From Bidens hawaiensis (taxonomy: Eukaryota; Streptophyta; Magnoliopsida; Asterales; Asteraceae): a stretch of DNA of 64,000 nt. The stretch spans positions 1 to 64,000 of the forward strand of contig JAIQDT010002857.1 in the NCBI GenBank assembly GCA_021521415.1, given 5' to 3'. The notes beneath the pieces are model-generated. The model did no database searches and was not told where the DNA came from. It saw only the letters and a list, made by a program, of their open reading frames with translations. Within the stretch, counting starts at the first letter, position 1, and every line of letters begins with the position of its first letter. Of the stretch, positions 12,901-24,620 are shown piece after piece. The position numbers and the translations under genes were made by a program.

Positions 12901-15660
12901 GTGGAGGGGCCTTGATGTAACTTATTATTATTAATAATATAAATCAAAAACCCTAATCTCTTTCCCTTTCTCTCTCAAAAACCCGACGGCACCTCACCCC
13001 CCTCCCCTCTTGCGATCGGCAGCTATACATCACCACCATACCACCCTTGTTTGATCTTGGTTTTCACAATTGAAGCATCCTACACTCGTTTCTAAGCACC
13101 TCTCGCGTTTCTCTTGGTTATCTCTGCGTTTTTAAGGTATATATATGAAACCCTAACTATTGAATATCATATATTAAGTGTTTTATGATTGATTATGGCT
13201 AGAGGATGATTAATTATGTGTTAGTGATTGATATTGATAGTCATATGTGATTTTGAACGGTGAAAGATTGATGAATCATTAATTGTTTGTAAACCCTAAA
13301 GAGTTACTACTGATTTTTATGATTAATAATGTTTATTGCGTGTTTTGAGTTATGTCATATGCTTAGGATGCATGTTAGATGATTGTTTATGCTTGCTGAG
13401 TTTGACAGCAGTGATTGTTAAAATTGAACGGTGTGTAACTTGTTGAGTATATAAGCAAACTGAGCTAATTATGAGTCTACAAGGTAGTACTCTGAGTCTA
13501 GTTTTCAGAAAGTCCAACCACGCCTAATTTGGAGGTGTTTTGGTTGGTCAAACGATTTAAATGCGATTAAAGGTCAAAACTGGTACTGTACAGATTGTAA
13601 GTTATGATTAGACAACTGTAACTAAATGTTAATGTAAGAATTGGTTGAGATTATTGATACTATAGTAAACTAGGTTGAGTCTAGTTTCTAAAGAATATAA
13701 ATTTGCAATTTTTGGACGTGTAAAAGTTAACCTTTATGATTTTACAAAAACGTTGTGCAAAGCTGAGTTGTTAGACCTGCTGTTAGGTTGTTTTGTAAAT
13801 ATTATATCTCATGAACTACGAGACCAATTGTGTTGGTTCCACTTCTGGAAGTTGACTTGTTGAGTTAGGAACCTAACCCAAGTGGTCTTGCATCTGTTGG
13901 ATTTTTCATTTAACGGGAATTTCAAATAACATTCTGTTGCGCATGAATTTGACTGTTATGAGTTTGCTGTAATGTTTTGATCATTGTGAGAAACCTATGT
14001 GGAATAAAAATAAAATAAAACATGTTCTGGAAACCTAATACATGTATGCTTTTGTGATGATTTTTGATGAATTAATTGAGATGCTATGATCGGTGGAATA
14101 GTATAATCTTTCAAGTAGAATTTTGTCTCGGTAAAGTTAACTGCCGAACTTTGTGAAAATGCATGAAAAGTGCTAGTTGCTAGTTAATTGTTATGTTTTG
14201 ACCAAATTGCCCCTGCGGGGAATACTTGCTAAATAAGTGTGGTATTTTGACCAAATTTCCCCTGCGGGGAATAGTTGCTAGTGATATACGTTATTAATAC
14301 ATGACACGTAAATAATTGTTCACACACGTATCGTATCACAAATGTACTCGTTAAGTCACACAGGATTCACAAACAAACACGAAACGTATCTTGTGATTAG
14401 GAATTATGTGCCGGGTCTAGAGACTCGATATTAGTTCCTATACTTAGAAAATCTCCTTGTTGTTTTAGAACGCTAGAGAGAGTTTTCTGTGACGCGCATC
14501 ACTTGGTGATTTATTTTGGGAATTCTTCGCAAACAGTGAGTTCACTTACCCCTTTTTAAACTGTTTTCAAATGCTTTTCACTTGGGGGAGATAACATACT
14601 CCGAAAACGCATTTAAGATTTTGTTAATATAGATTATATATCACTTGTAAAGACTAAGTGGCAAACGCGTTAACTAAAGTCCTTCATTCACATCGAACCG
14701 TTTAATATTGGATAATAGCGAGTCATTGTTGAGTAGTACTACTGGGTTTGACAAACCCCACCCAACGCTAAACTCGACTGGAGGTCGAGTGGGTGTAATC
14801 TTGGCTAAACACATACCATGGTCGGGATAGACCTGGTGGCAAGGCAAATGATAAACAGTCAGCTTCGGTGTCGAACACTTAGTAATACTTGTTTTATAGG
14901 CTAGCTACCTATAGATATATAATTGACATAACACTATCTGGTAACGCAAAACGCTTAACACAAAACGCTTAACGCAAAAGGCTGAACGCAAAACGCTTTA
15001 TTTTATATAAACTTGTGAACTCACCAACCCCGTGTTGACACTTTTAGTATGTTATTCTCAGGTAGCCGAGGCGGGCGCGCGGTATAGGATCATGCATGGT
15101 TTTTGAACATTCTGATATGCAAACATGTTTTATCTATTATTACTTGGGTTTTTAAGTCGTCCTGCGTGACGTAACTTTTGTCTTTGGTTTTTACGCTTCC
15201 GCACTTATTTTCATTTTAACGTTTTTATGGTTTGATTATAACTAATGATTCCGATCCTGTTAGTTCACACCCTCTGACGGTAAAACTCCGTTAGTGGATT
15301 TTGAGGGTGTGACATACGTAACTTATTAATTTTTTAAAATTGAAAGAATTATAACAATATCATACTCAAATTAAAAAGAATAAAATGCTCGATTTTATGG
15401 TGCACTTTTTTTACAAAAATATTAGCGTACGAAAAAATCATGGTCGTTTAAAAATCATGGTGGGAAGTTAGTTTAAGATTAAAGTTAAAAACATAATATG
15501 GTTAAAGATGAGGGGGCAAACTTGTAAGTTAGGTGAATTGTGTTTAAAAGACAAGTTTACCCCTTCTTACACATATACTTTATGCATTAGGATTTGTAAA
15601 ACTCTTAAAATTAAGTGTCTTAATTTACCCTTGTCTCATGTATTATATATAGTATAGATA
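9919..15660. repeat. Tandem array of a ~670-bp AT-rich unit, split by a solo LTR
   Basis: An element with left end ACTAGGCGGGTGCCCGCGC (9919) and right end ATTATATATAGTATAGATA (~15660) contains a second repeat (AGTGTTC near 9988 to GAGCACCCCT near 10558). Downstream, a unit of 670-672 bp occurs four times: the marker TCTTTTTTAATAC-like block is at 10261, 10931, 11602 and 12274. The fourth unit is interrupted at 12574 and resumes at 15315. No unit encodes a credible protein; the 88-residue frame at 10628 is not kept open in the other copies. Confidence 0.8.
12575..15314. mobile_element. Solo LTR, 2740 bp, TSD TACGT
   Basis: Begins TGTGACAATCGTC and ends GAGGGTGTGACA, so it has TG...CA ends, and is flanked by TACGT at 12570-12574 and 15315-15319. 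No gag or pol similarity inside. It contains leader-like CT-rich sequence near 12955-13020 and a small direct repeat near 14205-14270 (TTGACCAAATTGCCCCTGCG). Most likely a solo LTR of a Ty3/gypsy element left by LTR-LTR recombination. Confidence 0.85.
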
Positions 15661-15729
15661 AATTATTAATATTGCTTAATAATACGATGAATTTGGTAAC
15701 ATCTTTCGGTAAGAATCAACCAACCGTAC

Positions 15730-16329
15730 TGTTTTGGTTAAAATCAGACTAAGGATCAAGGAACCAAATTCGTATGTGAGGATTTGTGCTCGTATGAATT
15801 AATGCAATCGAAGTAATAATTAGAGACAATGAACACGAAGATTTATACGAAGAAAAGCCCTTGGTAACTAGTATCTCGCCGGCATAAAACCTCGGGTAGT
15901 GAAAACTATCACTACCGATTATATTGAACTCAAAAAGATTACAAATTGTGGAACAATAGCTGATCATGATTACAAGTGATTCTGCTAAGAGTTTTTAGTG
16001 CTTGAGAGTTGTGTGTGTTATCAGCTATTGTTCAGTATATAAATACATAGAATTATATCGTATGCTAACTAATTCATACAAATCCGGTCACGTTTGTTTA
16101 CTTTTTCTTCATGACCGTTCATGAACATGGCCGAGTTGGATGGATCTGGTAAAATATGCTCTTCGTAAAAGTAGGAATTCCAGTATGCACGTGTTTTATC
16201 TACAAAAAATAGATTAGAATATAACTCAAATTGACCGTTGAGGATCCTTGAACCACTGAGGATCTTTAATCCTAGAAACAGTCGCCAATGATACTTGATT
16301 TTCGAGGATCAGAGATCCTGGTCCCAACA
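15730..16329 (-). repeat. 3' LTR of the Tat element
   Basis: 600 bp, paired with 51913-52503. Next to it inside the element (16330-16345) the minus strand reads GTTTGGGGGCAAT, the expected polypurine tract. Confidence 0.92.
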
Positions 16330-16584
16330 ATTGCCCCCAAACATGATAGGTGTGAATGGGGGTACAGCTGTCATGTTTATCCCGATGCGTTTTTGAATCA
16401 GACCGTTAGTGATAATGTGACGTGACCGTCGCCTGCAAGTGTATCATTATCCCTAATAAATAGGTCCTTAACCCGTATAACTTCTCCTTCTTCATCGGAT
16501 TATAAGTTTATTTCCGGCATAACCATCAGGTATCCCTCTCTCTTTCTCTATTCTTTCTTTTGCTTTCCTCATCCTTTCATCACA

Positions 16585-18222
16585 ATGCCTAAAAGAAATC
16601 AAAAAGCTTTCTTTAGCTTGAGTCCTAAGGACATTAGTCCCGTACTTCAAAGCCAACATCTTCTCAAAGATCCAGTTTCCGAGATTTGCAAATTCACCAA
16701 CGAAGAAATCCAGCGAATCTCCGACTGTTTTCCTGAAGGAACAGTGTTTAGAGCATATGACTCCCAATTAAAGAGCGATTGCGTCTCTTCTGATTGGGTC
16801 TGCTTTCCGGCACTCCCATTCCTTCTTGGATTTTCATATCCGTTCCCCAACCTTACATCTACTTTCTTTTCTTTCACCGGCCTCAGCTATATCCAAGCCA
16901 TGCCGATGATGTGGAGGACCTTGCATACCCATGAGAGATTGATCGCAGAACAGGATCTCGATTTCAATCTTCCAGCTCTCTCTCATCTGTACAACCTCGT
17001 AACCCATGGCTCCAGCAGATTTCTCTTCAAAAGCAAACCTTTTCAGCCTCTACCGATCAACAAGACTACCCACAACGATCAAAGTTAGAAGAACCAGTTC
17101 TTTTTTGTTTTAAGAGATAGTATTCCAAACGAGAATTTATTACCAACTCGCTGGATCCTGAAGGGTAGGGTAGTGGATCCTGAGGATAGAGGATCCTAAT
17201 ATTATTGATTGGCTAACTGTGGGTTTGTTGTTTCTTGTGCAGTATCCAACTTCTCAGATCTTGCCACTGACCCTGACGGTGTTAAAAAGGCAAAGGTGCT
17301 CCTGTCTTTGGATCCTTTTGACCGAACATTCAAAGCCGTTGCTGAAGAGGTAAACGATTCAGACGAGAAGACCGCCAGCTCCTCAGAAACAATGTCAAGT
17401 AAGTTAGAATAGATTCATTGATTATTGATGAGAATAAAGAAAAGCGTTAGACTATAAGAAACTTATCTTTCTTCGGACAGGTGCACAAAAATCCTCATCC
17501 AAGCCTTCCAGGAACTTTCTAGGTTAGTTCCAACTAGAAGATGTCGACAGTCTCATCTCCTCCCGTTCCACTGAGAAGAAACCCATGAAAAGATCTAGCG
17601 TCGCACCGCCAATGACCATGACTACCCGTTCCAAGGCCAGCATGAAAAGAAAAAGAGATCCTGACGTGGAGATCCACAGTGCCTAGCATATCTTTGGTCA
17701 GCTCTCAGAAGTAAGGATCCTTTACCCTTAGTCACAAGAATTTCAATTGTGTCTTAACTTGTAAACATCTTGCAGGCTGTGGCTAACTTCAAGGCTTTAT
17801 ACGACGAAAACGTGGCCAGCACAGAGAAGGAAGTCGCCAAGTACCGTGCCGGGATATCCTTAAAAGACAAGCTGATCATGGAGCTGCAGACTGAAAAGGG
17901 CACCTTGGAGGATAAGCTGGCTCTCGCTGACATCCGGGCTCAAGAGCAAGTGGTCGAAGTTACCGAACAGGCCAAAGTGTGGGCTAGCAAAGCAGTGTTA
18001 ATGGCCAGGATCAAGATCGCTGAGGAGGCCGAGGACACTGCTTTTGACAGGTCTAACTGGAATGTAGCTTTATGGAAGAAGACACTGGCTGGGTTTGGTG
18101 ACGAAAGTGAGGATGTTGGAGGCGATAAGGGAGATGAAGATGCTGGGACGAGCGGAACAAAAGAGGATGCTCTGGAGGTCAAGGGTGTTGGTGAAGGTGA
18201 TGGGGATGAAGCAAAGGAGTAG
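16585..18222 (+). pseudogene. Antisense ORF of the Tat element (putative gypsy-type transposon protein), intron-containing
   Basis: Lies between integrase and the 3' LTR, on the strand opposite to gag-pol. Tat-lineage elements are known to carry such an antisense ORF, annotated in Pfam as a 'putative gypsy type transposon' domain; function unknown. Exon 1 (from the ATG at 16585, open to 17088) holds the globular part with an ICKFTNEEIQRI-like start. Later exons fit splice signals: 17243-17398 (CAG before, GTAAGT after), 17481-17710, and 17776-18222, which encodes a coiled-coil-like Glu/Lys/Ala-rich segment and an acidic Gly/Asp/Glu tail. The third exon has a stop and a frame change, so the gene is broken. 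The splice junctions are inferred; the exon-1 donor is weak. Confidence 0.7.
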
Positions 18223-18684
18223 GGTGCAAATGGGCGATGATGGATATGAAGACAAGGCCGGAGCCCATTTTTTTATTAAGTCTTTATGGTTTTTGTTGGT
18301 GTTTTGTATGGACAATAGTAATCGTAATCCTCAGGATCAATGATACTTAAGACAATTCTGAAAGGTGGTTAAGGTGGAGGGATCCTCTGTTTTGGGGATG
18401 AAACCTTAATCACCTTTCTTTTCTTTTGTTTCCGTATGGACATATGTTAAGTATGATGTAACCTGATCCGGGTGGATGGTCCACGTTTTGCTGGTGAAGC
18501 CCGGATCACCTTCTTATCTTGCCTTTGATAATATAACTCTTTTGATTTCTGCTTTAACTTGTGTCACTAGGATAGAGGATTCTCAATCCTTAGAACGTTT
18601 CCCTTTAAAATATCTGCCTGTTATAATAAATCATCAAAAAAAATATATAATAGTTAGAAAAGCTGGATTAAAATCCAACTATCT

Positions 18685-18814
18685 TGGGGACAAGCCCAAC
18701 AAATCGTGGGGACAAGCCAATAAAACATGGGGACAAACCCAATTAAACATGGGGACAAGCCCAATTAATCGTGGGGACAAGCCCAATGAAACATGGGGAC
18801 AAGCCCAATAAATA
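18685..18814. repeat. 22-bp minisatellite in the Tat 3' region
   Basis: Six consecutive units of the type TGGGGACAAGCCCAATTAA, 20-22 bp each, differing by a few bases. Decayed relatives (GACAAGGCCGATTAAAC) continue near 19070. Tandem repeats between pol and 3' LTR are a known habit of Tat-lineage elements. Confidence 0.9.
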
Positions 18815-19329
18815 TGAGCGACGAGCCGATCCTTGGCGTTGGCCCAAATTTACGCGGTGAAGAGCCTAACCCGGCGTTGACCTTAACTTGTGTATATGGT
18901 ACGTCTACCATTTAATTCGTAGGATCCAAGATATAAGTTTTAGCCATGAAATTGTCAGCCACGTATAGTGCACTGGTCCCACAGCCTCCAATCATACCCG
19001 GATAATTGTGCGCTCCAGGCGAGGGTGTAGAAACCCTAATTCGGGAGATAAGGTGAAAACCTTATAAACCTGGCGACAAGGCCGATTAAACTTAGGAGAG
19101 AGTTGGCCAATCCGTTTTTTCCACTTGAGGGCCCTATTGCTCGGCATTTCTGCAACTTGACATATTTGACAAAACAAGAATCTAACATAACATATATAAA
19201 CATAAAGTAAAATTTTACCAAGTAATGGACTGAGGTAAATGACTAGGATCCAGAATCCTGATCAACAAAAATACTTTTTTAGATGAATCGCATTCTAAGC
19301 CCTTGGGAGCATGTCTCCTTCCATATTCA

Positions 19330-20199
19330 TCAAACGATATGCCCCTTTCCAGCTTTGGCTTCAATCAAATAAGGGCCTTCCCATTTCGGTGCTAACTTCC
19401 CGTCAGCGGGGTTAGTTGTATTTTGGAACGCCTTTCGAAGAACTAAATCTCCAACTTCAAATCTTCTAATTCTGATATTCTTGTTGTATGTGTCGGCTAT
19501 CTTTTGTTGATAGGCGGCCATTCTGAATCTTGCTTGATCTCTAAGCTATTCCACAGTATCTAGATCTTGGATAAGATTCTCGTTGTTTGTCTGAGGATCA
19601 TGGATGCTTGTTCTGGCTGTTAGAAACACCATTTCAGTGGGGATCACTACCTCAGCTACAAAGACTAATAAGAACGGCGTCTGTCCTGTGGCATTCTTTG
19701 GAGTTGTCCTATTTGCCCATTTGCCTTTCTTCGCTCCAAGCTTTTTCTTCAGGTTGTTGATGATGATTTTGTTGCTTGATTCTGCTTGGCCATTTACTTG
19801 TGGATGGACTGGTGTTGAAGTGATCATTTTGATTCCCCAGCTGTCACAAAAGTTAGTAGTTCTTTTCGCAATAAATTGGGAACCATTATCACAAATAATT
19901 TTAGAAGGGATTCCAAATCTAGTAATAATGTTACGCTTGATAAAGGATATAACTTCCTTTTCCCTAACTTGAGGGAAAGCCTCAGCTTCGATCCATTTAG
20001 AGAAATAGTCTATCATTGCTAACATGAAGACTCTTCCACCTGGAGCTGTAAGGAGCTTACCCACTATATCCATTCCCCATTTCATGAATGGCCACGAAGA
20101 GATGATAGGATATAAGGGTTCTGCCGGTTGATGTAGAATGTTGTCGTGCCTTTGACAAGCTTCACACTTCCTGGAGTATTCCATAGCATCCTTTTTCAT
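19330..20199 (-). pseudogene. Tat integrase, truncated and frameshifted
   Basis: Integrase core of the Tat polyprotein in two frames (20199-19546, then 19521-19330). The DDE triad is visible: Asp in GMDIVGK, Asp in IICDNGSQF, and Glu in NGQAESSNK. The N-terminal zinc finger keeps only its Cys pair (CEACQRH); the His pair is gone because of the upstream deletion. A gap after KGKWA removes about ten expected residues. The C-terminal part has RRFEVGDLVLRK and KWEGPYLI, typical of the gypsy C-terminal integrase region. A frameshift lies near 19540 and another near 19335. Confidence 0.88.
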
Positions 20200-20249
20200 T
20201 GTAGGCCAGAAATATTCGGTTCTTCAAGCTGTTGAACTTCAAGATTGGC

Positions 20250-20693
20250 TTATTCTTCTAAATCGCTACTAAAATCAGCCACAAAGTTCGCTAGTGCCTG
20301 TGACTTATTTGCATTTCTAGGCTCATATTCAATATCATATGCACTCAATTTTACAGCCCATTTGGCCATTCTACCCGACATTTCCGGTTTTCTAAGGACA
20401 TTTTTTATGGGATAATTAGTTTTTACAACAATAGTATGAGTTTCAAAATAATGTCTTAACTTAGTTGAAGCCATGATTAGAGCAAGAATAAGTTTTTCCA
20501 AATGAGAGTACCTGGACTCGGCATCGAGGAGACTTTTACTTACATAATAAACAGGATGTTGGTTACCTTCGTGATCCTTTACCAAGACTGCACTTAAGGC
20601 AGTTAGGGAAACGGCTAGATAAAGGATCAATGGTTCTCCATTCACAAGCTTCATCAAAGCCGGGGCTGAGGATAAGTAATCCTTCAGAGCGGT
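20250..20693 (-). pseudogene. Tat RNase H fragment, downstream of the Athila insertion
   Basis: Continues the reverse transcriptase that ends at 48156 on the other side of the Athila. Recognisable blocks: PVYYVSKSLLDAESRYSHLEK, AKWAVKLSAYDIEYEPR and ANFVADFSSDL. The position of the first catalytic Asp reads LYLAVSLTALSAVL, without the expected Asp, so it is probably inactive. A stop follows DLEE, and the frame then jumps directly to the integrase: the second, archaeal-type RNase H typical of Tat elements is missing. Confidence 0.85.
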
Positions 20694-21864
20694 TGACGGG
20701 TGGATTGTAGAGCCACCCTTAATTGTAGTAATTCTAAACAAAACATGAGCGTTTACGTGTTATTTCAAGGATTTAGGTTACTACCGTATATGGTGCGTGT
20801 ATGCAGGAACATGTGCTTAAAATGGCGATTCAAATGAACTATAATGGAGAGGAGCAAAGAAATCGAGAGTTGGTAGTGGCAGTCAATAAGTCAAAGAAGA
20901 ACAAGAACTTGGTGCTGAGGCTACCGTAGCTTACAGTAGCCACCGTAAGCTACGGTAGTGTTACAACGTAGCAACCTAGCATAAACAGAAGATGGCTGGC
21001 GTAGTGACTTTCAAAGCTACCGTAAGCTACGGTGGCCACCGTAGCTTACGGTGGACCCTGACGCAGAAATTGTAACTGCCATTTAAGTCCATTTTGGGAT
21101 GACTTTTGGGTATCTTTTTCATGTTTTTTGATTAGAGACACTTGGGGAGGTGATTGGGAGAAGCTATAACTCAATTTTGAGTTGTTTAAACATTGGAGAC
21201 TTGTTTTTGATTGATATGCACATTGTAATCGAATGGATGATGACCCGAATCATGCTCGGCTAATTTCCTTTGTGTTTTCCCTCGGATTGTAAGGTTTCAT
21301 ATTGTTTGTTGATTGAATGTTTATGCAATTGCTGAGATGGTAATTTAGTATTATTGATTTCATAATTATGATGTCTATGTATTGATAGATAAGTTGTTAG
21401 TTTGTTTAATTCGGGTTCTAAACCGTCAGTTCTTGGTGCTATAGGCAATCGGGATTAATCGGGTGGAAATCTAATTGATTTTTGAGTGATAACCTTGCAA
21501 TTGCTAATCCAAGTACTTAGTCCTCAATTATCACAATCATTTGCATATTCATGAATTATGTTTTTACAGTTCGTCTCAGATTAAACGTTTACATCAACAT
21601 TCATTGAAACCTGAAACCGACGGAGAGCATATCCTCTCATCTTTGATTGAAAAACCGTGTTAAGTGTTTTAGTTAATTTCTGTTAATCAAACAAAACAAC
21701 CAAAACTTTGAGATTTTATTTTCTTCATTTAGTTTAAATTTAGTTCATCTATAAAACTATTTGGTAACACATATTCCACAAACTCTTCGTGTTCGACACC
21801 CATTTACCACTATCTATTTAGTTGTAATTGGTTTATTTTTGCACGAGTCTTCGACCTCGTTTCA
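20694..21864 (+). repeat. 5' LTR of the Athila element
   Basis: 1171 bp, paired with 46979-48150. Contains the large inverted repeats described separately at about 20923-21052. Confidence 0.95.
21019..21052. repeat. Perfect 34-bp palindrome in the Athila LTR
   Basis: Core GCTACGGTGGCCACCGTAGC, extended symmetrically by ACCGTAA and TTACGGT. A second inverted repeat, with 17-bp arms (one mismatch here) around AGCC, lies about 60 bp upstream. Both recur in the right LTR, the palindrome at 47303-47336. Confidence 0.95.
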
Positions 21865-21869
21865 AATTT

Positions 21870-21887
21870 TGGTGTCGTTTCCGGGGA
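21870..21887 (+). promoter_or_regulatory. Athila primer-binding site
   Basis: TGGTGTCGTTTCCGGGGA follows the left LTR after five bases. It resembles the tRNA-Asp-type PBS of Athila elements (TGGCGCCGTTGCCGGGGA) with three differences. Confidence 0.85.
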
Positions 21888-21982
21888 GTAGTGCGCAACG
21901 TGTGTTATTTTTGTAGTTTTTGTTTAAATTGTTATTGTTAGTTTTACTCGGGTTGTGCTAGTGTGCAGGTACTTACAGGTAT

Positions 21983-22933
21983 ATGCATACAAGACGCTCT
22001 CGGTCTTCATCACCGTTAGCATTTGATCCTGAAATCGAGAGAACTTTTCGTCAGAACCGGATTCTACAAAGGGAAAACAAGGTTATTGGGTCTCCAAGCA
22101 CAAAAAGTCGAGCAACTGACACCACAATCATGGCTTTGGAACAAACCGTACCGCCGATGCCACCCATTAATTCACCAAACCCACCATCTATTGTACCCAT
22201 TACCACCACCAATTCCACAAGTGAACCTACTTCAGCTGCGTTTAGCTTTCAGCCACCAGCTAACCTCCCACCATTGACAAATTTCATGCCTATTCAAGGA
22301 CAATCATCAAACTCACCACAACAATCATCCTTCCAATCTCAACGAAATCCACCTTATCAACAACCATACTCGTTTACCCAAGACCCACCCTTAATCCATA
22401 CTTCACCAGGTCAAAGATCGGGCCCGCATTTGTTTGGTGGGTCATGGTATGGTGATGGCAATGAAGGGTATGAAGAGTTTGAAGAAGGATATGCAAGTGG
22501 GGTTGATGGGAATCAGTTGAGAATTCAAGGGTAGTTTGGGTATGGATCCGACTTTCAACCGCAACAACAAGTGCAACAATGGGGTGGACCACATGTCAAT
22601 CAAGTAAAACAACCACAACCATTGCAACAAGTTCCACAACAACCGCATTATCAACAACCTCAATTTCAATAACCAAATCCCCAACTGCAAGTTCAACAAA
22701 ATATGCAACAAAGGCCCGTGTACCGACAAATGGGGCAACCGAGAGTACCATTGGGGGTACCAAGAAGACATGCAAGGGAAATGGTTAGGGGAGTTGAAGC
22801 TCATTTTAGACCGATCATTACCAATAACCCATCTCTGGTGGTTATTCCTCAAAACCAAAATGGAAGAACGTTTGAGGTGAGGACTAATGCACACAAAAAT
22901 TTACCAAAGTACAAGGGTCTTGCAACGGAAGAA
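21983..22933 (+). pseudogene. Athila gag, N-terminal part
   Basis: One frame from ATG 21983 (start MHTRRSRSSS) through a Pro/Gln/Asn-rich low-complexity stretch to KYKGLATEE, where a solo LTR interrupts it. Two in-frame stops, TAG at 22532 and TAA at 22670, break it. The same frame resumes in the segment beginning at 24621. Confidence 0.8.
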
Positions 22934-24615
22934 TGATGTGTGTCTAATAACCCTATAATAATGACCCTCACAACTAAGCTTTAATATTAAAACGAAAATC
23001 CTAAAACCACACACAACCGGCAAGTGTACGATCGCAAGTAGTATAGACCTAGGAACTCCGAGTATCGAACACGTGGACACGTAAGACGCTAACGATTACT
23101 AACCCTAGACAAGACCTACCTTAGAATAATATTTAATTGATTTTTGAATTCTTTTAACTTAACCGAACTAACTAGACTAACTGACAAAACTTACCAAAAA
23201 TGGAAAACTTAACGAAAAACTAACTGAGTTGACTTAGGATGGAGAAAATGGTCTACCTAGGTCTGAATCAAATTGTAGGCCTAACAAGCTAATGGATTGA
23301 ATGACTTCAAGACACCGGTCCGTAAAGATGACACGACTAAGGATCGCTCGGACTCACTGGATCACCTCTCGGTCTCACTCAACAAGCCTAAACTACTCAA
23401 AATCGCCTAAAACGACCAAACCGGGAAACAATTGCTAACGTGTTCTAATGCTAAATCACCTCTCGGTCTCACCAACACTCGACCTAATGGAAATGAATAC
23501 TACACAACCAAGGATAGAGGAACAATTCAACTTAAACTAAAATAGATCAACTAGTCGCTCAAAACACCTAAACCTGACAAGAAACGAACTCGCTCTCGCG
23601 CAATCCTTATTCTAGCATGCAAAGGCAATGAGACAACTCTAACTTCCTATCACCTCTCGGTCTCAAAGAAGGTGTTTAACCGCTGTACTTAATCCAAATA
23701 ATCACGCAACAAAACCCTACGGTGGTACCTACCGCAAACAAACCCTAAACACCAAGTCTAGAATCAAACAATGAACCGATCAATCAATATAAAACTAATC
23801 AACCGACACACGGGGTTTACGCAATGAATCACCAAAATTTCCAGCCCTTAAACACAACCTATTTCATGTCTAAATCAAACTTTACAATAACAATTCAAGT
23901 CTATCAATCAAACAATCCATAAACCTATCAAACACTAACAATAATCATCATCCCTAGGTAGAACTAACAAGATTAGCCGATCATATTATTTGGACAACAG
24001 CATATACTCATTAAAAACTCCATAAAACTCATACCAATCATCTTAACAATCGTCCAACAATCAATTCTAATCATAAACAATTCAATCTCTCAAGTACTTG
24101 CAAAACAATTCAACAATTAAGCAAGAAACTAAAAGTGTATGAACAATAGAAAAGATGTAAGGATATGAGATGTTTTGGGGTTGCTCTCGGCTGTAAAAAT
24201 AGTGGTGAATGATCATGAGGCTTGGTTCTTGTGTCTTCTTCCTTCCCTAGCCGTCACAAGCTTCAAACCCTAACCGAAAAAACTTTTTTCCTTTGTTTCC
24301 CCCTGCTGCCTGCTGCTGGCCGATCGGACTGCTGTCCAGCTCTAGGGTTTTTTTATTTTTTATATATTATAATATAATATAAGATTTGGGCCTCCATGAT
24401 GCATACGGGCCGGGCCTTGAGTTGTTTACTAGAAAACGTATGCGTAAAAGGCTCGTAAACCACTCTAAAAGCTCGGTTTCTTTCTTTCTTTCACCCAAAA
24501 CCTACAACATGAATAAAATTATGTAAAAGCTATCTAAAACGAGTTAAAACATATAAAATATAATATAATACGTAGATAAAACGTGCGGAAAATACGTGTG
24601 TTTTACAACACATCA
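22934..24615. mobile_element. Solo LTR A, 1682 bp, TSD AAGAA
   Basis: Ends TGATGTGT...ACACATCA, flanked by AAGAA at 22929-22933 and 24616-24620. No coding similarity. The phrase TCACCTCTCGGTCTCA recurs three times (near 23364, 23457 and 23650). It matches solo LTR B (43142-44822) in opposite orientation. Confidence 0.9.
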
Positions 24616-24620
24616 AAGAA

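Noticed and set aside
13675..13863. 62-residue open frame within the solo LTR
   Set aside because: No similarity, and it lies in non-coding LTR sequence.
12575..15314. DNA transposon with short terminal repeats
   Set aside because: The ends are direct (TGTGACA at both ends), TG...CA with a 5-bp duplication, which fits an LTR rather than inverted-repeat elements.
16492..16877. Minus-strand open frames opposite the antisense ORF
   Set aside because: They are shadows of the plus-strand ORF without recognisable motifs.
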